Shown in pieces: positions 32,822 to 39,783 of a stretch of 45,401 nucleotides of DNA. The notes below the pieces were generated by a model that worked only from the letters and a program-made list of their open reading frames with translations, was not told the DNA's origin and made no database searches. The position numbers and the translations under genes are program-made. Position 1 is the stretch's first letter. Every line of letters starts with the position of its first letter. The stretch comes from Methylomonas sp. (GTDB taxonomy: Bacteria > Pseudomonadota > Gammaproteobacteria > Methylococcales > Methylomonadaceae). The stretch is taken from the NCBI RefSeq assembly GCF_023228165.1, contig NZ_JALOBS010000036.1, positions 1 through 45,401 of the forward strand, read 5' to 3'.

Positions 32822-34201
32822 ATGGCAGAGCACATTCTGTTTCTGACCGGCAAATTGGCCGAAAAGCAGCTGCGCAGAACCATCGAAGACATGGCACCGG
32901 ATTTCGACTATACCGTGCATGTCCTCGGTATTACGGTGGCTGCGCTGATGACCGCCGACATGATAAAACGCCGTTTGACCGACACCTTTGGTGCCGACCG
33001 GATTCTGGTTCCCGGCCGCTGCCGAGGTGATTTAGACGCTTTATCTCAAGAACTTGGCATACCCGTTGAACGAGGACCGGAGGAGCTGAACGATTTGCCG
33101 GAATTCTTTGGCAAAGCGCGAAAACGTCCGGACCTGAGCCGTTATGAACTGCTTATCTTTGGCGAGGTTGTCGAAGCGCCTCACATGGATGTCCCGGCCA
33201 TCATTCGCCGCGCCGAGGCTTACCGGCGTGACGGTGCGGATGTCATTGATCTGGGGTGTTTGCCGGCGACGCCGTTTCCCCATTTGGCCGACGCCATCAA
33301 GGCGTTGAAGAGCGAAGGTTTTTTAGTTAGCGTCGATTCGCTTGATCCTGAGAATTTATTGTTGGCGGGACGCGCGGGTGCTGATTTTCTGTTGAGCCTG
33401 AATGAAGAAACGCTCTGGATTGCCGATGAGGTGGCTTCGACCCCAGTGCTGATTTCCACACCGCACGCCGATCTGGATTCGCTCGACCGCGTTATCGCCA
33501 AAATGCAGGTCAAGGGTCGGCCGTTCATCGTCGATCCCATTCTCGACCCCATCCATTTTGGCTTCACCGATTCCATAGTCCGCTACCACGACGTACGGCG
33601 GCGGCATCCGGACGTGGAAATCATGATGGGTGTGGGTAATCTCACCGAACTGACCCATGCCGATACCGCCGGGATGAACGCCATGCTGTTGGGTATTTGT
33701 TCTGAGCTGCACGTTCGCCACATTCTGGCGACGCAAGTGAGTAAGCATGCCTGCAAGGCCATCAAGGAAGCCGATCTGGCCCGTCGTATCATGCTGGCTG
33801 CACGGGAAAGCAACCGATTGCCGAAGCATATTGATGATGGCTTGATGGCGCTGCATGAACGGGCACCGTTTCTATTGTCGCTGGCGGAAATACAGGAATT
33901 ACAGGCCGCTATCCGTGACCCCAGTTTTCGCATCATGATTTCCGCCGAAGGAATTCATATCTTCAATCGTGACGGTTTATGGTCAGACAACGACCCCTTT
34001 GCCTTATATCCGTATTTGGGCATCGAAAACGATAGCGGGCATGCTTTTTATCTGGGCGTCGAACTCGCGAGAGCACAAATCGCCCAGGAACTCGGCAAGC
34101 GCTACGCCCAGGATCAACCGCTCAATTGGGGCGTCCATAGCCGGGTCGCTGAAGACGCGCCCGCCGATCCCAATTGTTACACGCCTCAAGGACAACCTTG
34201 A
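32822..34201 (+). CDS. DUF6513 / pterin-binding (DHPS-like) / DUF4346 protein
   Basis: The 459-residue protein has three parts. Residues about 1-110 form a DUF6513-type domain. Residues 115-355 form a dihydropteroate synthase-like barrel (DVIDLGCLPATPFP and FIVDPILDPIHFG are the pterin-site-like strands). Residues 365-450 form a DUF4346-like C-terminus (HIFNRDGLWSDNDPF, HAFYLGVELA). This architecture matches the dihydropteroate synthase-related proteins (TIGR00284 type) of methanogens and of methylotrophs that use tetrahydromethanopterin. The fold family also includes methyl-carrier domains such as those of MetH and AcsE. It is the third gene after metE. Whether it makes a pterin, binds one or moves a methyl group cannot be told from sequence. 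Confidence 0.7.
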   Translation: MAEHILFLTGKLAEKQLRRTIEDMAPDFDYTVHVLGITVAALMTADMIKRRLTDTFGADRILVPGRCRGDLDALSQELGIPVERGPEELNDLPEFFGKARKRPDLSRYELLIFGEVVEAPHMDVPAIIRRAEAYRRDGADVIDLGCLPATPFPHLADAIKALKSEGFLVSVDSLDPENLLLAGRAGADFLLSLNEETLWIADEVASTPVLISTPHADLDSLDRVIAKMQVKGRPFIVDPILDPIHFGFTDSIVRYHDVRRRHPDVEIMMGVGNLTELTHADTAGMNAMLLGICSELHVRHILATQVSKHACKAIKEADLARRIMLAARESNRLPKHIDDGLMALHERAPFLLSLAEIQELQAAIRDPSFRIMISAEGIHIFNRDGLWSDNDPFALYPYLGIENDSGHAFYLGVELARAQIAQELGKRYAQDQPLNWGVHSRVAEDAPADPNCYTPQGQP

Positions 34202-34397
34202 AAGCATCGCCGTCGTCGCCTTGCTCTACGCCGGGACTGGATTTACGTGAGCGAGTGTCCCATTCAAGAAACCGTTTTCCATTGATAAAGGACTAACAAT
34301 CTTGCTATCAAATAATTTCAGACGCCATTGGTTAGGTCGATCTTAGGGCAGAGACCGATAGCTCAAAGCCAGTATCAATTTCAAACTTTTTCGCTCG

Positions 34398-34451
34398 ATT
34401 GACGAAATCTCAATAATTATCGCGATTTCGAAAACGACCTCCCGAAAATTC
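34398..34451. promoter_or_regulatory. Conserved transfer element, copy C (upstream of traL)
   Basis: The core 34402-34431 has arms ACGAAATCTC and GCGATTTCGA around AATAATTATC, and the tail is GACCTCCCGAAAA. It differs from the inverse of copy B's core at two positions. It lies about 57 bp before the traL start codon and marks the promoter of the largest transfer operon. It is also a boundary of the cargo region. Confidence 0.75.
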
Positions 34452-34460
34452 TCTTCACAA

Positions 34461-34488
34461 TAATGACCATCCCAACCGGAGGTCATTA
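34461..34488 (+). promoter_or_regulatory. Hairpin holding the traL ribosome-binding site
   Basis: TAATGACC (34461-34468) pairs with GGTCATTA (34481-34488) around a 12-base loop. The GGAGG Shine-Dalgarno (34478-34482) straddles loop and stem, and the start codon's A closes the stem. It may limit traL translation, or be a DNA operator. Confidence 0.45.
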
Positions 34489-34769
34489 TGGAACCCGTTG
34501 CCATCCCCCAATCGATAGACGATCCCATCCACATTCTACTGTGGAGCGCTGACGAGATCGTACCCTTCATGGTCAGCATGCTCACCGGCATGTTGATCGA
34601 TCAGTTCATTCCTGGCTTAGCGCTCGGGTTGATTTCACTCAAATTTTACCGGCGTTTTCGGGACAATCGGCCTGACGGCTACACATTGCATGCGCTGTAT
34701 TGGCTTGGTTTGTTGCCCAGTCGCGCGCAGACCATCCCCAATCCCTACATCCGCCGGTTCCTGCCATGA
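34488..34769 (+). CDS. traL: TraL, pilus assembly protein
   Basis: TraL is a small inner-membrane component of the F-type channel. This 93-residue protein has one or two hydrophobic segments (about 26-52) and the family's C-terminal HALYWLGL and IPNPYIRRFLP region. It opens the long traL-traU operon. A GGAGG ribosome-binding site precedes the ATG inside a hairpin. traE overlaps by 4 bp (ATGA). Confidence 0.88.
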   Translation: MEPVAIPQSIDDPIHILLWSADEIVPFMVSMLTGMLIDQFIPGLALGLISLKFYRRFRDNRPDGYTLHALYWLGLLPSRAQTIPNPYIRRFLP

Positions 34770-35377
34770 GATGGTCGGATTTTCTGCAGACCTGGGACGG
34801 GCACGAGACCGAAAACAGGTTTAGCCGCGTCATCATTATTGGTTTACTCGTGATTTGCGTGATTACTTCGCTGGCCGCCTGGCGCACCGAACGCAGCATC
34901 ATTCTGGTGCCGCCGAGCTTGACGCAGGAAGTCGAAGTCACTCGCAGCCAAGCGTCCAGTGAGTTCAAGGAGTCCTGGGGCTTGTTCCTGGCCGAATTGC
35001 TTGGCAACACCACCCCAGCCAATGCTGATTTTCTGAAAACCGCCGTCGAGCCGCTTTTATCGCCGGATATTTACCGCAGTGTCCTGGATGCCATGAGCGA
35101 TCAAATCAAGGCCATCAAAATGGATCGGGTCGCGATCAGTTTTACGCCGCGTCATGTCGATTACGAAGCCGAGACCAACAAAGTCTTCGTCAGCGGCGAA
35201 CTGAAAAGCCAGGGCCCCAGTTCCAAACCGGACGTAAAGCTCCGTACCTACGAATTCATCATCGACATCAAAAATTATCGGCCCCGGCTGGAATACATCG
35301 ACGTGTATCCAGATTCCCCCAGAACCCTGGCCCGTTTGAAAGCCACCCAAGACCAACCCCAAGAGGCTAAACCATGA
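34766..35377 (+). CDS. traE: TraE, VirB5/VirB8-class channel protein
   Basis: The 203-residue protein has a cytoplasmic N-terminus, one membrane helix (about 22-42) and a periplasmic domain, the TraE layout (VirB8-like fold). I choose ATG 34766 because it overlaps the traL stop (ATGA). The frame is open 22 codons upstream, inside traL. traK follows with another 4-bp overlap. Confidence 0.88.
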   Translation: MRWSDFLQTWDGHETENRFSRVIIIGLLVICVITSLAAWRTERSIILVPPSLTQEVEVTRSQASSEFKESWGLFLAELLGNTTPANADFLKTAVEPLLSPDIYRSVLDAMSDQIKAIKMDRVAISFTPRHVDYEAETNKVFVSGELKSQGPSSKPDVKLRTYEFIIDIKNYRPRLEYIDVYPDSPRTLARLKATQDQPQEAKP

Positions 35378-36345
35378 AACGATTGATGCACCCCTGGTTA
35401 TTACTTTCGCTCGCCAACGGTGCTTGGGCCGCCGATGAGTTACCGGTGACGGTATTACCGCCGGTCACCACCGTGGCCGAAGAGTCATCATCTCCATCAC
35501 AGCCCGTTGCCACGTCTCAGCCGGATTTAGGCATCGAATTACCCCCGGTCGATGCCAGTGTATTGAAAGCCGCCAAACAACAAGCGGCGGCGTCAAACTC
35601 AGAATTTGCGACTTCCATCGGACCGCAACACATTGCAGTTAAACCCGGCATCAACGAACTGATGCCGATTGCCGTCGGTCACTTAAATCGCCTGGTCACG
35701 CCATTCGAGCATCCGGTAGTCACGACAACCAGTCAGGCCACCACCAGTACCAAAGGCAAAATCGTCTACGTCGCCACCGCCGACGAAACGCCGGTGACGT
35801 TATACATTACCCCTGGTGACAATCAGGACATTGCCTTGTCGCTGACCCTGATCCCCAAACGGATCCCCGCACGGGAAATCCATCTTGATTTGGATAGGGA
35901 CAGCTATCAGTTGCTAAACCAATGGCAACGCACCGATGAGAGTCGCTCCTCCAACCAACAGGAACAAGCCTACATCAGTCAGCTTAAAACGTTGTTTCGA
36001 GACATAGGCTTACAAAAGACACCAGCCGGGTATTCACTACGCGAACCCAAGCCCCAAGAACAGATTCGCTGCCTGCAAGACCGTGTGCACATCAAAACCG
36101 GCCAAGTCCTGGAAAGCCAGGATCGGCTGATTCTGGTGGGGCTTGCCCAAAATACCGGCGGCGACATGCTCGAGTTTGACGAACGCAGCTGTGCAACGAC
36201 GCAACAGGACGTACTCGCCGTTTCAGTTTGGCCCAACGTGGTATTGAAACCCCATGAAGCCACCGAGTTGTATGTCGTGGTCCGACAATCGTCAGAGGCG
36301 TCAGTCACTTTGCGTCCTTCATTATTGAACGGAGGGCAACGGTAA
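35374..36345 (+). CDS. traK: TraK, VirB9-like outer-membrane complex protein
   Basis: The 323-residue secreted protein (signal peptide about 1-20, ending AWA) has a Pro/Thr-rich low-complexity region and a C-terminal beta-rich domain. TraK joins TraV and TraB in the outer-membrane core complex. At this length it is longer than F TraK (242) because of the N-terminal linker. It starts 4 bp inside traE, and its TAA overlaps the traB ATG by one base. Confidence 0.86.
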   Translation: MKRLMHPWLLLSLANGAWAADELPVTVLPPVTTVAEESSSPSQPVATSQPDLGIELPPVDASVLKAAKQQAAASNSEFATSIGPQHIAVKPGINELMPIAVGHLNRLVTPFEHPVVTTTSQATTSTKGKIVYVATADETPVTLYITPGDNQDIALSLTLIPKRIPAREIHLDLDRDSYQLLNQWQRTDESRSSNQQEQAYISQLKTLFRDIGLQKTPAGYSLREPKPQEQIRCLQDRVHIKTGQVLESQDRLILVGLAQNTGGDMLEFDERSCATTQQDVLAVSVWPNVVLKPHEATELYVVVRQSSEASVTLRPSLLNGGQR

Positions 36346-37724
36346 TGGCCAGCGTCGAGTCCTGGTGGACACGCTTGAGTCCGGCAGCCAAACGCAATCT
36401 GGCCGTCGGCAGCATTGGTACCGTGCTGTTGGCGGTCATCATCGCATTGGCCACAGTTACCCCGGACGTCAACAAGCCACGCAGCAAACAGGCCACCATC
36501 CAACACATTCTGACCGATAGTGATCCGCGCTCGCTGGGTATCGACGGCATTTCCGCGCAATTACGTGATCTGCTGCAGAAAAACGACGAACAAGCCCGTC
36601 GGCTGACGGCCATCGAAGAACAACAACGGCGCGAGCAGCTATCCGACGAAATTCGTTTCAAACAATGGACCACCGCCGAGCGCGAAGCTTATGAAGCCAA
36701 GCTTCAAGCAGTCACCGGTGAAGTCGAGTCGTTGAAGAACAAATCGTCTACACCGACGTTAGCCGGAAATCCCAGTGATTCCAGTCAGCCTTTCATAGAA
36801 CCAACAACACAGGGAAGACCCTACAACCGCCGCCCAAACAACTCGCCGTTCGACAACAGCCAAGACGATCTCAACCGCGTCTTCGAGCAAGCGGCTATTC
36901 CTGGACCGACACCGAGCAATACCGGCGTCTCGAGAGGACGAGCCAATAGCCAAGCGCCGGCGGCGATGCAGATTCGGATCATTCAGGAAGGTACTGGACA
37001 AACAGATAGCAAAGATACAGATGCAGCACCAACCTCTGATCGAGGTCGCTCGAACCGCGCTCACACCAACAGCGATGTCTTCATCCCGGCCGGCAGCATT
37101 TTAACCGGCGTATTGCTGAATGGTCTGGATGCGCCCACCGGCCGCAAAGCCAAGAAAGAACCGATGCCAGTACTGTTCCGGATCAAGAAGGAAGCGATTC
37201 TGCCTAACCGTTTCCATGCTGATGTCCGCGAGTGCTTTCTACTGGCCGCCGGCTTTGGCGATTTGAGTGCTGAGCGCGCCTACTTTCGCGGCGAGACCTT
37301 TTCCTGTGTGCGCCAAGACGGAGGTGTCATCGAAGTGCCGATGAATGCCTATGCCACTGGCGAGGACGGCAAAAACGGTGTGCGTGGTCGGGTGGTGTCC
37401 AAACAAGGTGCGCTGCTTGCCCAATCAATGATGGCTGGCTTTTTACGCGGCTTTTCCGATGCGTTCGGCCGTAACCAGATTCCGGTGCTGATGACCGGCG
37501 GCATCGGTGCGCTATCCGGTACCACACCGTTCCAAAACGCCTTTTCCTCGCAATCGATGGAAGGCGGTGCTTTGCGAGGCGCAGGTTTCGCCATGGAGCG
37601 ACTATCGCATTTTTACATGGACATGGCCGAGGAGATTTATCCGGTCATCGAAGTCGATGCCACCCGCCAAGTCAACTTCATCGTGCAAAAAGGCACGGCG
37701 CTGAAGCTGAAAACACCGAGCTGA
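36345..37724 (+). CDS. traB: TraB, VirB10-like channel scaffold
   Basis: The 459-residue protein has an N-terminal membrane helix (about 20-42), a coiled coil (about 60-130), a Pro/Asn-rich linker and a C-terminal TrbI/VirB10 domain (about 245-455, with VFIPAGSILTGVLLNGLDAP and a FGRNQIPVLMTGGIGALSG region). It bridges inner and outer membranes, linking energy from TraC and TraD to the outer pore. Confidence 0.92.
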   Translation: MASVESWWTRLSPAAKRNLAVGSIGTVLLAVIIALATVTPDVNKPRSKQATIQHILTDSDPRSLGIDGISAQLRDLLQKNDEQARRLTAIEEQQRREQLSDEIRFKQWTTAEREAYEAKLQAVTGEVESLKNKSSTPTLAGNPSDSSQPFIEPTTQGRPYNRRPNNSPFDNSQDDLNRVFEQAAIPGPTPSNTGVSRGRANSQAPAAMQIRIIQEGTGQTDSKDTDAAPTSDRGRSNRAHTNSDVFIPAGSILTGVLLNGLDAPTGRKAKKEPMPVLFRIKKEAILPNRFHADVRECFLLAAGFGDLSAERAYFRGETFSCVRQDGGVIEVPMNAYATGEDGKNGVRGRVVSKQGALLAQSMMAGFLRGFSDAFGRNQIPVLMTGGIGALSGTTPFQNAFSSQSMEGGALRGAGFAMERLSHFYMDMAEEIYPVIEVDATRQVNFIVQKGTALKLKTPS

Positions 37725-37751
37725 TTTTTTAATTCTAACCCAAGGGTCGCT

Positions 37752-38570
37752 ATGACATTACGCCAACTTTCTTTATTTCTGGTTTCGATACTCGGTACCT
37801 CGATTGCCCTGGCCGCCAATCCGCCCAAATCGCCGATGTCGGACATTGCAGCAGGCCTCATGTCGATCAAAATCGACGGCATGCAGGACTTGCCGATCTC
37901 AGGCCTGAAGATGGTCAAGTCCGGTGAGCAAACCGTATTTATTTCCAGTAACGGCCGCTTTGCGTTTTACGGCGGCAAATTGATGGACATTTGGACCCAG
38001 CAGGAAATCAAGGACCTGGCCGATATCGACAAAATCGCCATCCGCATCGACCTATCGCGGATGAAACTCAAACCTGACGATCTGGGCGCGGTGACCGTCG
38101 GCCACGGCAAAGGCCAAGTCCTGGTATTCATCGATCCGCGCTGCCCTTATTGCAGCAAGGTTATGAAAGACCTGCAAGCCTTGCAAGACCAGTACACCTT
38201 CAAACTGGTGATGGTCCCCATCCTCGGACCCGAATCGCAAAACATCGTCGTGCAACTGGCCTGTCAATGGGGATCCAGCGAATCCAAAGCCAAAGACGCC
38301 GTCCGCGACCGCTTGTTGAAACAGGATTACGCCGGTTTGCCGACTGAACCGCCTGCTCAGTGCGACAAGGAGCCGCTGCAGAAGGCTGTTGTCACCGCCA
38401 AGTTGTTCGATTTGAAGGGCGTGCCATTTCTGATCGCCCCGGATGGTCGCACCCACAGTGGCGCACCAGAGGTGTTAGCCGATTGGTTGGCCGACAAACC
38501 GAAACCGTCGCCCACTCTGGCAACGACACCTGACGCACAAAACCAAAACGCCAAGGAGAAAAAACCATGA
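37752..38570 (+). CDS. dsbC: DsbC-like periplasmic disulfide isomerase
   Basis: The 272-residue protein has a signal peptide (about 1-22), an N-terminal dimerisation-like region and a thioredoxin fold with CPYC (in FIDPRCPYCSKV, near residue 134) and the cis-Pro loop KGVPFLIAP. It should correct disulfides in cysteine-rich transfer proteins such as TraU, TraH and TraN. A dsbC gene is also part of the SXT and IncA/C transfer regions, where it lies nearer traC. Here it sits between traB and traV. Confidence 0.9.
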   Translation: MTLRQLSLFLVSILGTSIALAANPPKSPMSDIAAGLMSIKIDGMQDLPISGLKMVKSGEQTVFISSNGRFAFYGGKLMDIWTQQEIKDLADIDKIAIRIDLSRMKLKPDDLGAVTVGHGKGQVLVFIDPRCPYCSKVMKDLQALQDQYTFKLVMVPILGPESQNIVVQLACQWGSSESKAKDAVRDRLLKQDYAGLPTEPPAQCDKEPLQKAVVTAKLFDLKGVPFLIAPDGRTHSGAPEVLADWLADKPKPSPTLATTPDAQNQNAKEKKP

Positions 38571-39082
38571 AAGCCTTTAGTTCAATTAACCGTTTTGGCA
38601 TCTCTGTTTTGCTGGCCACTATCGCTACCGGTTGCGCCACCACCGAATACGGCTGCAAAGGCATGCCGGACGAACCCAGCTGTCTGTCGACCACACAGGC
38701 TTACCAGGCCACTAATACGGCGATAACGGAGGCGCCTCCGGAAAATAACCCCAATTCGGAGACAACCTCATCAACGGCACTCGTACCGCCGTTACAGCAA
38801 CCCGTGCCCAAGATCGACGATCCCACACCGATTCGTACACCCTCACAGGTCATGCGCATCTGGATCGCGCCTTGGGAAGATGCCGATGGCGATTTGATGG
38901 TGTCCAATTACGTTTACACCGAACTGGAACCGCGGCGTTGGATGATCGGCAAAGCAGCGCCAACTAAAAGCGCGTCGTTGATCCCCTTGCAAGTCGAACA
39001 ACGTCCACCGGAAAAGCGATCCAGCGTCGATACCGTTGAAGACGAGAGTCCAGTGAATCGATTGGGCAAACCATTGCCATGA
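38567..39082 (+). CDS. traV: TraV, outer-membrane lipoprotein (VirB7-like)
   Basis: The 171-residue protein has a lipobox (ATGC, Cys about residue 23) and two more Cys soon after (YGCKGMPDEPSC), typical of TraV. The mature part is Pro/Thr-rich with a C-terminal WIAPWEDADGDL segment. It anchors the TraK/TraB core to the outer membrane. AAGGAG precedes the ATG, which overlaps the dsbC stop. Confidence 0.87.
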   Translation: MKAFSSINRFGISVLLATIATGCATTEYGCKGMPDEPSCLSTTQAYQATNTAITEAPPENNPNSETTSSTALVPPLQQPVPKIDDPTPIRTPSQVMRIWIAPWEDADGDLMVSNYVYTELEPRRWMIGKAAPTKSASLIPLQVEQRPPEKRSSVDTVEDESPVNRLGKPLP

Positions 39083-39187
39083 TGGGGTAACCCATTTAAC
39101 CGCAGGTCCCACACCCCCTGCGAGACTGAGCGGGTAACCGCTTAAACCCTGCTGGACTGAACGTCCGAGATTCGACGGGCAACCGTC
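39082..39187 (+). repeat. Tandem GNRA-tetraloop hairpins in front of traA
   Basis: Three 5-bp hairpins with GTAA, GTAA and GCAA loops lie at 39082-39095, 39129-39142 and 39174-39187, 45-47 bp apart, each followed by a (T)TTAACC or TTAAACC string. Two other stems lie between them: CGCAGG/CCTGCG (39101-39122) and GGAC/GTCC (39154-39166). A fourth related copy is at 39549-39573, past traA. The region is non-coding, so the structure is probably an RNA element. Confidence 0.7.
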
Positions 39188-39214
39188 TTTTAACCTGAAA
39201 TGAGGATACTTTTG

Positions 39215-39514
39215 ATGAAAACGTCATATCGAAGCGGGGTCTTAGTGACCCTGGCATCGTTATTTTTTATGTTGATGGCTTCCGACGTTATGGCCGGTAC
39301 CGCCGGTACCGAGTTCAGTACCGTTTGGAGCTTGCTGACCGGCTGGGTGGAAGGCTTGCTTGGCCGGATCATCGCCATCGTGTTCGTCATCGTCGGCCTG
39401 GTCGCCGGTGTCGTGCGCGGCAGCATCATGGGCTTTGTATTAGGCATTGCCAGCGGCGTCGGCCTGTTTGCGGCACCGACCATTATCACCAACATCGTCA
39501 CCGCCACCATTTAG
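39215..39514 (+). CDS. traA: TraA, pilin precursor
   Basis: The 99-residue product has a signal peptide (about 1-27, ending VMA). The mature protein of about 70 residues has two hydrophobic helices (about 45-68 and 72-98) joined by a short basic turn (RGS), the F-type pilin plan. ATG 39215 is preferred because AGGA lies upstream; ATG 39200 lacks a ribosome-binding site. It sits between the structured hairpin array and the small RRXRR gene. TrhF, encoded downstream, may process transfer proteins such as this one. Confidence 0.83.
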   Translation: MKTSYRSGVLVTLASLFFMLMASDVMAGTAGTEFSTVWSLLTGWVEGLLGRIIAIVFVIVGLVAGVVRGSIMGFVLGIASGVGLFAAPTIITNIVTATI

Positions 39515-39525
39515 GCCACACCACG

Positions 39526-39783
39526 ATGACCGGTTCAAGTATTGATACCGAGACTGCGGCGGGCAACCGCCGCCCTTGCCAACCGACCAAGACCACGCGC
39601 AGCGTCAAGGTCCAAGCTGCCAATGGCAAGCTAATTTACCCCTGCCATCCAGCCAGAGCCAGACAATTGAAACGCCAAAAGCGTGCGGTTCGCGTTTGCC
39701 GGCATCCCTTTACGATTCGCCTGCAAGCCGAACATCAAACCGAAGCCATACACCACCTGTATTTCGAGGATCAGACCCCATGA
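39526..39783 (+). CDS. Small RRXRR/PLMP-like protein, unknown function
   Basis: The 85-residue basic product carries, at residues about 27-66, the pattern VxV-x4-GK-x-IYPCHPARARQLKRQKRAVRVCRHPFTIRLQ in pieces: LIYPCHPARARQL, then KRAV, then HPFTIRLQ. This closely resembles the N-terminal PLMP or RRXRR domain of IscB-type RNA-guided nucleases and HNH proteins. No RuvC, HNH or bridge helix follows; the protein ends 17 residues later. Its stop overlaps the traC start (ATGA) and it begins 11 bp after traA, so it is embedded in the transfer operon and is probably expressed. A GNRA hairpin like those before traA lies in its first codons. Confidence 0.65.
   Translation: MTGSSIDTETAAGNRRPCQPTKTTRSVKVQAANGKLIYPCHPARARQLKRQKRAVRVCRHPFTIRLQAEHQTEAIHHLYFEDQTP
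39549..39573 (+). repeat. Fourth copy of the GNRA hairpin unit
   Basis: CGAGACTG is followed by GCGGCGG-GCAA-CCGCCGC, a 7-bp stem. It matches the unit at 39121-39142, which also begins CGAGACTG and has a GTAA loop. The two copies bracket traA as direct repeats. Confidence 0.6.

Noticed and set aside
39576..39779. 68-codon upstream extension of traC
   Set aside because: The preceding small gene occupies this stretch in another frame and couples to traC at 39780; TraC proteins lack such an extension.
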